64,000 bases of DNA from Streptomyces sp. NBC_01294 (GCF_035917235.1 NZ_CP108423.1:4741501-4805500), one strand, 5' to 3'; positions 24,728 through 33,295 are shown, counted from the first letter of the stretch. Notes: generated from the sequence alone by a model not told the origin. Program-made: numbers and translations.

Positions 24728-24765
24728 GAAGATCCCGTCCGATCGCAAGATCGGGCGGGATCTTC
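24728..24765 (+). terminator. Strong intrinsic terminator after tRNA-Ala
   Basis: A 17-bp stem: GAAGATCCCGTCCGATC (24728-24744) pairs with GATCGGGCGGGATCTTC (24749-24765) with one G-U pair, closed by a GCAA tetraloop. Confidence 0.85.
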
Positions 24766-24832
24766 TGCATTCCCGCGCATTCCCGGTGGGCCCTGTCCGA
24801 GGGGCGGGCCGGGCGAGGTGAAGCGGGCTTGC

Positions 24833-25536
24833 TCAGGGCTGCGTTGGCTGCGCGTCCTCCAGGAAGTCGCTCCGGGCGATGAGGTAGGCGAGCGGGGCCG
24901 GCAGCCCGCCGGGGCCGGCGGGGCGGACGTCGCGCAGCGGCGAGGCGCGCTGCCAGGCGTGGTCGAAGATGCCGGCGAGGTAGCGGACGACCCCGGGATG
25001 CTCGATGGCCAGGGCGACGTCGCTGCGCACCGCGCCCGGATCGGGGACGAAGGCGATCCTGCGGTCGCAGACGATCAGCCGGTCGAAAGGTCCTGCGGGC
25101 GTGCGCCGCCCGGCTGGGCGGTCAGCAGTTCGTCCCGGCAGGCGTGGACGGCCGCGGAGAGGGCCGCGGCGATGGTGCCCGCGCCGTAGAGCGCGCGGAC
25201 CGGATGCGCGTCCGTGCGGGCGTAACTGTCCAGATAGACCTCCTGGGCCCGGGAGATCGAGGAGCGGACGGCCTGCAGGGCGTTCCTCTTCTCCTCGATG
25301 GCCCGCTCCAGCCGGTCCACGTGCTCACCGGCCGCGAGCCGGGGCGGAACGGGGACGAAGCTGCCGTCGGGCAGCCGCCGGACGAGTCCCAGGTCGAGCA
25401 GACACGGGGGACAGGGGCCGGAGGGCGCGCGCCCCCGCAGGGACTGCGCGTAGTACTGGAGGCCGTCCGGGCAGATCTCGCCCCCACCGCCCTCCGTGGT
25501 CGTACCCGCGCCGATCGTGTCCGGTTCCCTGCACAT
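24833..25536 (-). pseudogene. LuxR-type (TrmB-like sensor) regulator, broken by internal deletion and frameshift
   Basis: The first frame (from ATG 25536) holds the N-terminal sensor half of a large Streptomyces LuxR-regulator family: CPPCLLDLGLVRRLPDGSFV, VPPRLAA, then ALSAAVHACRDELLTAQPGG, and stops at 25075 after QDLSTG. The family C-terminal sensor strand then appears in another frame: FDRLIVCDRRIAFVPD, followed by EHPGVVRYLAGIFDHAWQRA and a stop at 24833. The roughly 50 residues that normally lie between (containing the RGVxxRTLY element) are absent, and the C-terminal helix-turn-helix is also missing or reduced. The gene is therefore a deleted, frameshifted relic. Confidence 0.75.
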
Positions 25537-25676
25537 GTGTCCACCCTGCTGGTTTGCGCAATGCACGATCATCCTCCCTCCTTCCCGCTGACTTCGCGGC
25601 CGCCCGCCGTGAGCATGAGGGGAACGGGGAACCCACTTCAGGTCCGTGCGGGAAAGGGGCGGGAAATCATGGCCTC

Positions 25677-27065
25677 ATGACGATCGGTGATGAGCGGGAC
25701 AGTGGAACGGCCCAGGCCTGGGCGGCCCTTGGCGGCGCACCGGAGCTCGTGGAGCGGGTGCGGTACACCGGGGTCGGTGATCTCGGGGAAGGGCCGCTGC
25801 CGGTAGGGGAATTGGCGCGGGCAACCGTCGGAGTGTGCGGGCTGGCCGCGGCGGAGCTGGCCGCAGTGCGGGACGGGGGCGCGTCGGGGGACGCCCTTCG
25901 CCTCGTCGTGGACGAAGGCGCCGTGGCGACGGCGTTCGTCAGCGAACGGCATCTGCGGGTCGAGGGCCGGGTGCCCGTCACCTTCGCCCCGCTGTCCGGT
26001 TTCTGGCAGGCGGCGGACGGCTGGGTCCGCACGCACGCCAACTACCCGCATCACGAAGCCGCGTTGGTACGGGCGCTCCGGCTGCCGTCCTCGACACCGG
26101 AGGCGCTGCGCGCCGCGGTGGCGGGGCGGGCGGCCGTCGAGGTGCAGGAGCTCGTGTACGCGCGGGGCGGGCTGGCCGTCGCCGTCGCCCGGGAGTACGG
26201 GGAGCCGCAGCCGCTGGTCGAGGCCGTACGGGAAACCGGGGTACGGGGACGGGCGCTCGGGCGGGCCCCGGAGGGCCGGCCTGCGGCCGGGGTGCGGGTG
26301 CTGGACCTGACCCGGGTCATCGCCGGGCCCGTCGCGACGCGGACGCTCGGGGTGCTGGGGGCGGACGTCCTGCGGATCGACCCGCCGGGGCTGCCGGAGG
26401 CGGACGACGCGTACGCGGACACCGGGTTCGGGAAGCGGTCGGCGCGGCTGGACCTCGGGCGGGCGCACGACCGGGCGGTCTTCGAGGGGCTGCTGGCCGA
26501 AGCCGACGTGGTGGTGACGGGGTACCGGCCGGGGGCGCTGGAACGCCACGGGCTCGGCGCGCGGGAGCTGCTGGAGCGCAGGCCCGGGCTGGTGGTGGCC
26601 GAGCTGTGCGCGTGGGGGTGGCGGGGGCCGTGGGCGGGGCGGCGGGGGTTCGACTCGCTGGTGCAGGCGGGGTACGGGATCGCCGCGCGGTGCGGGGTGG
26701 ACGGTGTGCCGGGGGTGCTGCCGGCGCAGGCGCTGGACCACGGGACGGGGTATCTCGTGGCGGCCGGTGTGCTGAGGGCGCTGGCGGAGGGGGGTGGGCG
26801 GGGGCTGCGGTTCTCGCTGGCGGGGACGGGGTCGTGGCTGGTGCGGGGGTTGGCCGGCGGGGGGTCGGGCTCCGGTGGGGGGTCGGAGTCCGGCGGTGGG
26901 CCGGCGGCCGGCGGGGGGCTGGGCGGGGGGTATGCGGCGGGGCCGTGGCTGAGGGAGACGGGGTCGGGGTACGGGGTGCTGCGGTACGCCGCCAGTCCCT
27001 TCGGGGAGTGGGGGGTGGGGCCGTCGCGGTGGGGGGCGGACCGGGCCGTCTGGCTCCCGCGGTAG
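25677..27065 (+). CDS. CaiB/BaiF-type CoA-transferase (family III)
   Basis: A 462-residue protein. The family N-terminal signature GVRVLDLTRVIAGPVATRTLGVLGADVL lies unusually far in (about residues 205-232), preceded by a region repeating weaker CoA-transferase features, so this is the two-domain form common in Streptomyces. The catalytic-Asp strand and TGYRPGALERHGL follow. It ends in a Gly-rich insertion (GGGSGSGGGSESGGG) and FGEWGVGPSRWG. Family III enzymes move CoA between carboxylates; the substrate is unknown. ATG at 25677. Confidence 0.82.
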   Translation: MTIGDERDSGTAQAWAALGGAPELVERVRYTGVGDLGEGPLPVGELARATVGVCGLAAAELAAVRDGGASGDALRLVVDEGAVATAFVSERHLRVEGRVPVTFAPLSGFWQAADGWVRTHANYPHHEAALVRALRLPSSTPEALRAAVAGRAAVEVQELVYARGGLAVAVAREYGEPQPLVEAVRETGVRGRALGRAPEGRPAAGVRVLDLTRVIAGPVATRTLGVLGADVLRIDPPGLPEADDAYADTGFGKRSARLDLGRAHDRAVFEGLLAEADVVVTGYRPGALERHGLGARELLERRPGLVVAELCAWGWRGPWAGRRGFDSLVQAGYGIAARCGVDGVPGVLPAQALDHGTGYLVAAGVLRALAEGGGRGLRFSLAGTGSWLVRGLAGGGSGSGGGSESGGGPAAGGGLGGGYAAGPWLRETGSGYGVLRYAASPFGEWGVGPSRWGADRAVWLPR

Positions 27066-27070
27066 GGGGC

Positions 27071-27165
27071 GGGTGCGGCGCCGTTGCCGGGGGCGCTGCC
27101 CCCGGACCCCCGCGCCTCAAACGCCGGCGGGGCTGAAGGATCGCCTCAAACGCCGGCGGGGCTGG
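27071..27165. repeat. GC-rich dispersed repeat, copy A
   Basis: A unit of ~60 bp (GTGCGGCGCCGTTGCCGGGG..., then CGCCTCAAACGCCGGCGGGG) with a perfect hairpin CCGGGGGC-GCT-GCCCCCGG, followed by a second copy of CTCAAACGCCGGCGGGGCTG. It lies between convergent genes and overlaps the 3' end of the acetyltransferase, providing its last codons (SSPAGV) and stop. Related copies are at 30961, 44371 and 55141. Confidence 0.85.
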
Positions 27166-27655
27166 ATTTCAGGGGCTTGGCCATGCAGCGGCTGGAGGCG
27201 TGGAAGCGGTAGTGGCCGAATTTGGGGGACGGGGTGTAGCCGGAGGAGAGGTAGAGGGCTATCGCCTCCGGCTGCTGGTCGCCCGTTTCCAGGACCATCC
27301 GCAGGCGGCCCGCCGCGCGGGCGTCCTCCTCCAGGACCGCCAGGATCCGGCGGGCCAGGCCCAGGCCGCGGGCATCCGGGACGACGTACATGCGCTTGAG
27401 TTCGGCGTCGCCGTCCGAGTAGCCCTCGTCGTTCTCGTCCTGGCTGCGCCAGCCGCCGCTCGCCACCGGGGTGTCCGTGGCGTCGTACGCCAGGAGGTAC
27501 AGGCCGTGCGGTGCGGCGAACATCGCCGGGTCCAGGAAGGTGACGTCGCCCTCACCGTCGTACCGCTCCTGGTACTCGAGCTGGACCTGGTCGTTGAGTT
27601 TGACCGCGTCCGGGTGGTCGTACGGCACGGTGCGGAGCTGGATCCGGTGAGACAT
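27146..27655 (-). CDS. GNAT family N-acetyltransferase
   Basis: A 169-residue GNAT. VPDARGLGLARRILAVLEED is the acetyl-CoA binding motif A, followed by LETGDQQPEAIALYLSSGYTP (motif B). Its acceptor substrate is unknown. ATG at 27655 is the first start not read through from unrelated upstream sequence. The last residues KSSPAGV are encoded by the dispersed repeat. Confidence 0.88.
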   Translation of the reverse strand: MSHRIQLRTVPYDHPDAVKLNDQVQLEYQERYDGEGDVTFLDPAMFAAPHGLYLLAYDATDTPVASGGWRSQDENDEGYSDGDAELKRMYVVPDARGLGLARRILAVLEEDARAAGRLRMVLETGDQQPEAIALYLSSGYTPSPKFGHYRFHASSRCMAKPLKSSPAGV

Positions 27656-27760
27656 CTGAATATCGTACGGAACGGAACCATCCGCCCGTGAGACGGAAAA
27701 GCCGGGGGAGGTCACCCCCGAGTAGGCTGCTCCCGTTTTGTGCGATGTGGGAGGCAAGTT

Positions 27761-28573
27761 TTGATCACTGTGACGTCCGTGAATGTGAACGGGATCCGCG
27801 CTGCCGCCAAGAAGGGCTTCGGGGCGTGGCTCCAGGGTTCCGACGCCGATGTGGTCTGCCTCCAGGAGGTACGGGCCGAGGAAGGGCAGATTCCGGAGGA
27901 GGTCCGGACTCCCGAGGGCTGGCACACCGTCTTCGCGCCGGCCGCGGCCAAGGGGCGGGCCGGGGTCGCGCTCTACACGCGCCGCGCGCCCGAGCGGGTG
28001 CAGGTCGGGTTCGGCAGTGAGGAATTCGACACCGCCGGGCGGTATCTGGAGATCGATCTCCCCGGTGTGACCGTGGCCAGCCTCTACCTGCCCTCGGGCG
28101 AGGCCGGGACGGAGAAGCAGGACGAGAAGTACCGGTTCATGGCGGAGTTCCTGCCGTACCTGGCGGCGCTGAAGGTGCGGGCCGCCGCCGACGGCCGCGA
28201 GGTCGTGGTGTGCGGTGACTGGAACATCTGCCACCAGGAGGCCGACCTCAAGAACTGGAAGACGAACCGGAAGAACGCGGGCTTCCTCCCCGAGGAGCGC
28301 GAGTGGCTCGGGAAGGTGTACGCGGACGCCGGGTACGTGGACGTGGTGCGGGAGCTGCACCCCGACACGGAGGGGCCGTACTCCTGGTGGTCCTACCGGG
28401 GGCGGGCCTTCGACAACGACGCCGGCTGGCGCATCGACCTCCAGGTGGCGACCCCCGGGCTGGCCGGCAGGGCCGTGAAGGCGTTCGTGGAGCGGGCCGA
28501 GACGCACCCCGAGCGCTGGTCCGACCACGCGCCCGTGACCGTCGTCTACGAGCTGGGTGCGCTGGGTTCCTGA
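27761..28573 (+). CDS. xth: Exodeoxyribonuclease III (AP endonuclease)
   Basis: A 270-residue enzyme of the ExoIII/APE family for base-excision repair. Seen: VNVNGIRAAAKKGF (Asn metal/DNA contact), VVCLQEVRAEE (Glu metal ligand), CGDWNICHQEADLKNWK (Asp/Asn) and the C-terminal ERWSDHAPVTV (catalytic Asp-His). TTG at 27761 is preceded by GGGAGG, giving the family N-terminus LITVTSVNVNG; upstream GTG/ATG choices would add unrelated residues. Its 3' end overlaps the convergent MerR gene by 28 bp. Confidence 0.93.
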   Translation: MITVTSVNVNGIRAAAKKGFGAWLQGSDADVVCLQEVRAEEGQIPEEVRTPEGWHTVFAPAAAKGRAGVALYTRRAPERVQVGFGSEEFDTAGRYLEIDLPGVTVASLYLPSGEAGTEKQDEKYRFMAEFLPYLAALKVRAAADGREVVVCGDWNICHQEADLKNWKTNRKNAGFLPEEREWLGKVYADAGYVDVVRELHPDTEGPYSWWSYRGRAFDNDAGWRIDLQVATPGLAGRAVKAFVERAETHPERWSDHAPVTVVYELGALGS

Positions 28574-29271
28574 CGGGCAGGACCGGCAGGACCGGCGGAA
28601 CCGGCGGCGGAGGCCAGGAGGCGGTCCATCGCCATCGTCAGCTCGGCCTCGACCACGCTCTTGGCCAGCGGGCGCAGCCGGGTGAGCGCGTCCTGTGCGA
28701 TGTGGGTCGATATGAGCTCGGTGAACAGCAGGGCCATCGCGTCCGCGTGCTCGCGGACGCGGCGGCCGGTCTCCAGGACCGCCGCCAGCGGCACGCCCTC
28801 GCGGACCAGGGCCGAGGAGACGTCCAGCAGGCGCCGGCTGACGTGCACGATCGCGTCGCCGTCGACGGCGACGTAGCCGAGGTCCAGGGAGGCCGCCAGG
28901 TTCTCCGGGGTGACCTCGCCCTCGAAGTAGTCGGCCAGGGCCTCCGGGGTGAGCCGCACCGGGGTCTCCTCCGACCAGCCGATGCCGAGCAGCTCGCCGA
29001 GCTGGCCGACGTCGCGGCCGTTCTCGAAGGCGGCGGTCAGCTCGGCGATGCCGCCGAGGGTGTGGCCGCGCTCCAGCAGGGCGGCGATGGTGCGCAGCCG
29101 GGCCAGGTGGTGGTCGTCGTACCAGGCGATCCGCCCCTCGCGGCGGGGCGGTGCGAGCAGTTTGCGCTCGCGGTAGAAGCGCAGGGTGCGGACCGGGATG
29201 CCGGCCGCCCGGGCCAGTTCCTCCGTGCGGTACTCGCGCACCGTCTTCGCTTGCGTCTCGTCCTTCGCCAC
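28546..29271 (-). CDS. MerR-family transcriptional regulator
   Basis: A 241-residue regulator. The N-terminal helix-turn-helix REYRTEELARAAGIPVRTLRFYRERKLL is clear, followed by the RIAWYDDHHLARLRTI wing. The C-terminal ~150 residues are helical and have no obvious metal-binding cysteines, so it probably responds to an organic ligand. It is divergent from the Baeyer-Villiger monooxygenase operon, its most likely target. ATG at 29271. Its 3' end overlaps the exonuclease III gene. Confidence 0.88.
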   Translation of the reverse strand: MAKDETQAKTVREYRTEELARAAGIPVRTLRFYRERKLLAPPRREGRIAWYDDHHLARLRTIAALLERGHTLGGIAELTAAFENGRDVGQLGELLGIGWSEETPVRLTPEALADYFEGEVTPENLAASLDLGYVAVDGDAIVHVSRRLLDVSSALVREGVPLAAVLETGRRVREHADAMALLFTELISTHIAQDALTRLRPLAKSVVEAELTMAMDRLLASAAGSAGPAGPARQEPSAPSS

Positions 29272-29355
29272 AGTCGCACCTTATGGCGTACCGGCAGTAA
29301 CTTTCCGGGTCCGACCCCTACCCATGAGTACGGGGCTGCTCTACCCTCCCGATTG

Positions 29356-29373
29356 TGCCAGTGATTGCTGGCA
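29356..29373. promoter_or_regulatory. Palindrome TGCCAG-N6-CTGGCA, possible operator
   Basis: An 18-bp perfect inverted repeat lies in the 171-bp gap between the divergent MerR and BVMO genes. A second short palindrome, TAC-CGGCA-GTA, lies closer to the MerR start (around 29289-29299). Either could be the MerR or another regulator site. Not verified. Confidence 0.35.
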
Positions 29374-29442
29374 GTGTTTCGATGGTGTGGTGCGTTGCGG
29401 CGTTGCGTGGCTGGAACTGCGGATGAGCGGAAGGCGGCGGGC

Positions 29443-31068
29443 ATGGGCGGCAAGGGCGGGCGCGAGGGGCGCGAGCACGTACGAGTGGCGGTGATCGGCT
29501 CCGGATTCGGCGGACTCGGGGCCGCCGTGCGGCTGCGGCGCGAGGGGATCACGGACTTCGTCGTCCTGGAGCGCGCCGACTCGGTCGGCGGAACCTGGCG
29601 GGACAACAGCTATCCGGGATGTGCCTGCGACGTTCCGTCGCACCTGTACTCCTTCTCCTTCGCGCCGAATCCGGACTGGCCGCGGACCTTCTCCGGGCAG
29701 CCCGCCATCCGGGCGTACCTGGAGCACGTCGCGGACACCTTCGGGCTGCGCCGGCACATCCGGCTCGACTCCGAGGTCCTGATGATGCGCTGGGACGCGG
29801 ACGAGCTGCGCTGGGAGATCGAGACCGCACAGGGCGAGCTGACCGCCGACGTGGTGGTCTCGGCGACCGGTCCGCTGTCCGAGCCGAAGCTGCCGGAGGT
29901 GCCGGGGCTCCCCGGATTCCCCGGCAAGGTCTTCCACTCCGCGCGCTGGGACCACGACTACGACCTGGGCGGCAAGCGCGTCGCCATGATCGGTACGGGG
30001 GCCTCCGCGATCCAGATCGTGCCGGCCATCGCCCCCGACGTGGAGCGCCTGACGCTCTTCCAGCGGACCCCGCCGTGGGTGATGCCGCGCACCGACCGGG
30101 CGATCTCCGCGGTGGAGCGCTGGCTGCACCGGCAGCTGCCCTTCACCCGCGCCGCGCGCCGGGGACTGCTGTGGGGCATCCGGGAGCTCCAGGTCAGTGC
30201 TTTCACCAAGCGGCCTAACCAGCTCGGACTCGTCGAGGCGCTCGCGAAGGCCAACATGGCCCGGTCGATCAAGGACCCGGAGCTGCGCGCCAAGCTGACG
30301 CCGTCCTACCGGATCGGCTGCAAGCGGATCCTGCTCTCCAGCGAGTACTACCCGGCGCTGGCGCGGACGAATGTGGACCTGGTGGCCTCCGGGCTGAAGG
30401 AGGTCCGGGGCTCGGTCCTGGTCGCGGCCGACGGGACCGAGACCGAGGTCGACGCGATCATCTTCGGTACCGGCTTCCACGTCACGGACATGCCGATCGC
30501 CGACCGGGTGGTGGGGGCGGAGGGCAAGACCCTCGCGGACGAGTGGAAGGACGGGATGCAGTCGCTGCGCGGGGCGACCGCGGCCGGCTTCCCCAACTGG
30601 ATGACGATCATCGGCCCGAACACCGGGCTCGGGAACAGCTCGATGATCCTGATGATCGAGTCGCAGCTCAACTACATGGCCGACTACCTGCGGCAGCTGG
30701 GCATGCTGGGCGGGAAGGCCGCGCTCGCCGCCCGCCCCTCCGCCGTGAACAAGTGGAACCGGCAGGTGCAGGCCCGGATGGAGCGGACGGTGTGGAACAC
30801 CGGCGGCTGTACCAGCTGGTACCTGGACGCGCAGGGCCGCAACACGACGGTCTGGCCGGGTACGACGGGTGAGTTCCGGAAGGAGACCCGGACGGTCGAC
30901 CTTGCCGAGTACGAGGTCGTACGGGTGGGGGAGCGCGAGCGGGTCCCCGTCACGGTGGGGGCGGGTGCGGCGGCGTTGCCGGGGGCGCTGTCCCCGGACC
31001 CCCGCGCCTCACACGCCGGCGGGGCTGAAGGGTCGAACGCCGACGGGGCTGCGGAGGGTGTCGCGTGA
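29443..31068 (+). CDS. Baeyer-Villiger-type flavin monooxygenase
   Basis: A 541-residue class B flavin monooxygenase. The FAD-binding GSGFGG (near residue 16), the NADPH-binding GTGASA (near residue 186) and the BVMO fingerprint FPGKVFHSARWD (FxGxxxHxxxW[DP], near residues 164-175) are all present. Such enzymes insert oxygen beside a ketone to make an ester or lactone using NADPH and O2. The last ~35 residues (GAGAAALPGALSPDPRASHA onward) are encoded by the dispersed repeat and are probably not part of the fold. ATG at 29443; it is first in a three-gene operon. Confidence 0.9.
   Translation: MGGKGGREGREHVRVAVIGSGFGGLGAAVRLRREGITDFVVLERADSVGGTWRDNSYPGCACDVPSHLYSFSFAPNPDWPRTFSGQPAIRAYLEHVADTFGLRRHIRLDSEVLMMRWDADELRWEIETAQGELTADVVVSATGPLSEPKLPEVPGLPGFPGKVFHSARWDHDYDLGGKRVAMIGTGASAIQIVPAIAPDVERLTLFQRTPPWVMPRTDRAISAVERWLHRQLPFTRAARRGLLWGIRELQVSAFTKRPNQLGLVEALAKANMARSIKDPELRAKLTPSYRIGCKRILLSSEYYPALARTNVDLVASGLKEVRGSVLVAADGTETEVDAIIFGTGFHVTDMPIADRVVGAEGKTLADEWKDGMQSLRGATAAGFPNWMTIIGPNTGLGNSSMILMIESQLNYMADYLRQLGMLGGKAALAARPSAVNKWNRQVQARMERTVWNTGGCTSWYLDAQGRNTTVWPGTTGEFRKETRTVDLAEYEVVRVGERERVPVTVGAGAAALPGALSPDPRASHAGGAEGSNADGAAEGVA
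30961..31051. repeat. GC-rich dispersed repeat, copy B, inside a coding region
   Basis: Same unit as copy A (GTGCGGCGGCGTTGCCGGGG..., CGCGCCTCACACGCCGGCGG...) but degenerate, with base changes in the hairpin and the spacer. It lies entirely inside the 3' end of the monooxygenase gene in frame, adding about 30 Ala/Gly/Pro-rich residues to the protein and bringing the hydrolase start close enough for a 4-bp overlap. Confidence 0.8.
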
Positions 31069-31991
31069 GCCGGTTGACGCACGTCGTCTCCGGGCCCTAC
31101 GCCCCGCCCGCCGCGCGGCGCGAGCTCGTCGCCGTGTCCGCCGACGGAGCCCGTCTGCACGTCGAGGTGCACGGGGACGAGGGGGCGCCGGCCGTGGTGC
31201 TGGCGCACGGATGGACCTGTTCCACCGCGTTCTGGGCCGCTCAGATACGGGCGCTGGCCGCCACCCACCGGGTCATCGCCTACGACCAGCGCGGCCACGG
31301 GCGCAGCCCCGTCGGCCGGGCGCACAGCACCACCGCCCTCGCCGACGACCTGGTGGCCGTCCTCAAGGCCACCCTCGCCCCCGCGGAGCGGGCGGTCGTC
31401 GCCGGGCACTCCATGGGCGGCATGACGATCATGGCGGCCGCGGGCCGGCCGGAGTTCGCCGAGCACGCCGCCGCCGCGCTGCTGTGCAGCACCGGCAGCG
31501 CCCGGCTGGTCGCGCAGGCGCAGGTCCTGCCGGTGCGCGCCGGACGCGCCCGGACCCGTGTCACCGGCGCGGTCCTCGGGTCCCGCGCCCCGCTCGGGCC
31601 GGTCACGCCCGTCGCCCGCAAGATCCTGAAGTACGCCACCATGGGCCCCGGCTCCGCGCCCGACAAGGTCGAGGCGTGCGCCCGTATCGTCCACGCCTGC
31701 CCCACCGCGGTGCGCCACGCGTGGTCCCGGGTGCTGGCGGGACTGGACCTCGACGCCGAGGTGGCCCGGCTCGCCGTGCCCACGGCCGTCATCGGCGGCA
31801 CCGCCGACCGGCTCACCCCGATCGTGCACGCCCGGGGGCTCGCCGCCGCGCTGCCGAACTGCGTCGGCCTCACCGAGCTCACCGGCATGGGTCACATGAC
31901 CCCGGTCGAGGCGCCCGAGGCCGTCACCCGTGCCGTGCGCGAGCTGACCGCGCTGTATCTCGACACCGCCGAGAAGGAGAAGACGCCGTGA
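31065..31991 (+). CDS. Alpha/beta hydrolase
   Basis: A 308-residue alpha/beta-hydrolase. VVLAHGWTCSTAFW gives the oxyanion-hole HG, AGHSMGGM holds the nucleophile Ser in the GxSxG elbow (near residue 119), GGTADRLTPI the Asp region and GMGHMTPVEAP the catalytic His. GTG at 31065 overlaps the monooxygenase stop. Following a BVMO, it is a good candidate to hydrolyse the resulting ester, though this is inferred only from the operon. Confidence 0.88.
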   Translation: MSRLTHVVSGPYAPPAARRELVAVSADGARLHVEVHGDEGAPAVVLAHGWTCSTAFWAAQIRALAATHRVIAYDQRGHGRSPVGRAHSTTALADDLVAVLKATLAPAERAVVAGHSMGGMTIMAAAGRPEFAEHAAAALLCSTGSARLVAQAQVLPVRAGRARTRVTGAVLGSRAPLGPVTPVARKILKYATMGPGSAPDKVEACARIVHACPTAVRHAWSRVLAGLDLDAEVARLAVPTAVIGGTADRLTPIVHARGLAAALPNCVGLTELTGMGHMTPVEAPEAVTRAVRELTALYLDTAEKEKTP

Positions 31992-32872
31992 GTGCTCGCA
32001 GGAGTCTGGAAGGCCAGGTCGCCGTCGTCACCGGCGCCGCCCGCGGGGTGGGCGAGCTGCTCGCCCGCAAGCTCTCGGCCCGCGGCGCGAAGATCGCCCT
32101 CGTCGGCCTGGAGCCGGAGGCCCTCAAGGAGGTCTCCGAGCGGCTGCACACCGACAGCGACCACTGGTACGCCGACGTCACCGACCACGAGGCCATGGCC
32201 CGCGTCGCGCAGGAGGTCAAGCAGCGCTTCGGCAAGGTCGACATCGTCGTCGCCAACGCGGGCGTGGCGGCGGGCGGGCCGTTCGTCGACTCGGACCCCG
32301 AGGCCTGGCGCCGGGTGATCGAGGTCAACCTCATCGGCGGGGCCGTCACCGCCCGCGCCTTCCTGCCCGTACTGATGGAGAGCCGCGGCTACTTCCTCCA
32401 GATCGCCTCGCTCGCCGCGATCACCCCGGCGCCGATGATGACCGCCTACTGCGCTTCCAAGTCCGGCGTCGAGGCGTTCGCCCACTGCCTGCGCGCCGAG
32501 GTCGGCTACAAGGGCGTCAAGGTCGGCGTCGGCTACCTCTCCTGGACCGACACCGACATGGTGCGCGGCGCCGACCAGGACGAGGTCATGAGGGAGTTGC
32601 GCAGCCGGCTGCCGTGGCCGGCGAACCGCACGTACCCGCTCGGTCCTGCCGTCGACCGGATCGTCGCGGGCATCGAGCGGCGCTCGGCGCACGTGTACGC
32701 GCAGTGGTGGCTGCGCGGGATGCAGGGCACGCGCGGGTACCTGCCCGGGCTCATCGCGACGGTCGGGCAGCGCGAGATGAAGCGCTTCGAGCCGCGACTG
32801 GCCGGTGTTTCCAAGGGGCTTGTCGGGCTCGGCGGGGCCGCCGACGAGAAGGAGCGCACGCAGAGTAACTGA
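31988..32872 (+). CDS. Short-chain dehydrogenase/reductase
   Basis: A 294-residue SDR. The Rossmann motif TGAARGVG near the N-terminus, the NAG of VVANAGVAAGG and the catalytic S and YxxxK in IASLAAITPAPMMTAYCASK are present. It would oxidise an alcohol to a ketone with NAD(P)+, or the reverse. GTG at 31988 overlaps the hydrolase. With the upstream BVMO and hydrolase this makes a plausible alcohol -> ketone -> ester -> cleavage route. Confidence 0.9.
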   Translation: MSARRSLEGQVAVVTGAARGVGELLARKLSARGAKIALVGLEPEALKEVSERLHTDSDHWYADVTDHEAMARVAQEVKQRFGKVDIVVANAGVAAGGPFVDSDPEAWRRVIEVNLIGGAVTARAFLPVLMESRGYFLQIASLAAITPAPMMTAYCASKSGVEAFAHCLRAEVGYKGVKVGVGYLSWTDTDMVRGADQDEVMRELRSRLPWPANRTYPLGPAVDRIVAGIERRSAHVYAQWWLRGMQGTRGYLPGLIATVGQREMKRFEPRLAGVSKGLVGLGGAADEKERTQSN

Positions 32873-32947
32873 TCGAAATGCGTCCTTTGTCCGCCCGTGC
32901 AAGTCTGGTCGAGGCCCAACCACCGACACCCTCATGGAGGGAACAGC

Positions 32948-33166
32948 ATGGGTATCAAGGACCAGTTCCAGGACAAGGCCGGCGAGCTCAGGGACCGGGC
33001 GCAGAGGGCTGCGCAGGGCGCGAAGGACGAAGCGCCCCAGCGCACCGCCCCGCAGAAGGGCAAGAAGCCCCAGAGCCCGCAGCGGCCGGACACGGCGCGC
33101 CAGCCGAGCCCGCAGCAGCCGGAGACGGCGCGCCAGTCGTGGGATGACGTCGACGACAGCTTCTAG
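32948..33166 (+). CDS. Small hydrophilic protein, function unknown
   Basis: A 72-residue, Gln/Pro/Lys-rich protein: MGIKDQFQDKAGELRDRAQR at the start, then a Q/P repeat-like stretch ending WDDVDDSF. TGGAGGGAACAGC precedes the ATG. The start loosely resembles CsbD-type or antitoxin-like small stress proteins, but this is not a firm match. It lies downstream of the SDR and before a strong terminator. Confidence 0.55.
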   Translation: MGIKDQFQDKAGELRDRAQRAAQGAKDEAPQRTAPQKGKKPQSPQRPDTARQPSPQQPETARQSWDDVDDSF

Positions 33167-33185
33167 CAGCCGCCCGAGCTGCTCC

Positions 33186-33222
33186 GAGGGGCGCGATCCG
33201 TTCCGTACGGATCGCGCCCCTC
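33186..33222. terminator. Strong hairpin downstream of the small protein gene
   Basis: GAGGGGCGCGATCCGT (33186-33201) pairs perfectly with ACGGATCGCGCCCCTC (33207-33222) across a 5-base loop: a 16-bp stem between convergent genes. Confidence 0.8.
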
Positions 33223-33295
33223 GCGCGTGCCTCGCGCCACCTCGCGCGTGCCTCGCGCCACCCGGGCCGCTGCGCCACCCGGGCCGCTGCGCCAA
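33220..33295. repeat. Two short tandem duplications
   Basis: A 21-bp unit (CTCGCGCGTGCCTCGCGCCA plus C) occurs twice without change at 33220-33240 and 33241-33261. A 17-bp unit CCGGGCCGCTGCGCCAC is duplicated at 33262-33278 and 33279-33295, the second copy ending in A. Both lie in the gap between convergent genes. Confidence 0.85.

Noticed and set aside
24646..24765. tRNA-Ala as an integration site for a mobile element
   Set aside because: No integrase, excisionase or duplicated tRNA 3' end lies nearby, and the downstream hairpin is a normal terminator.
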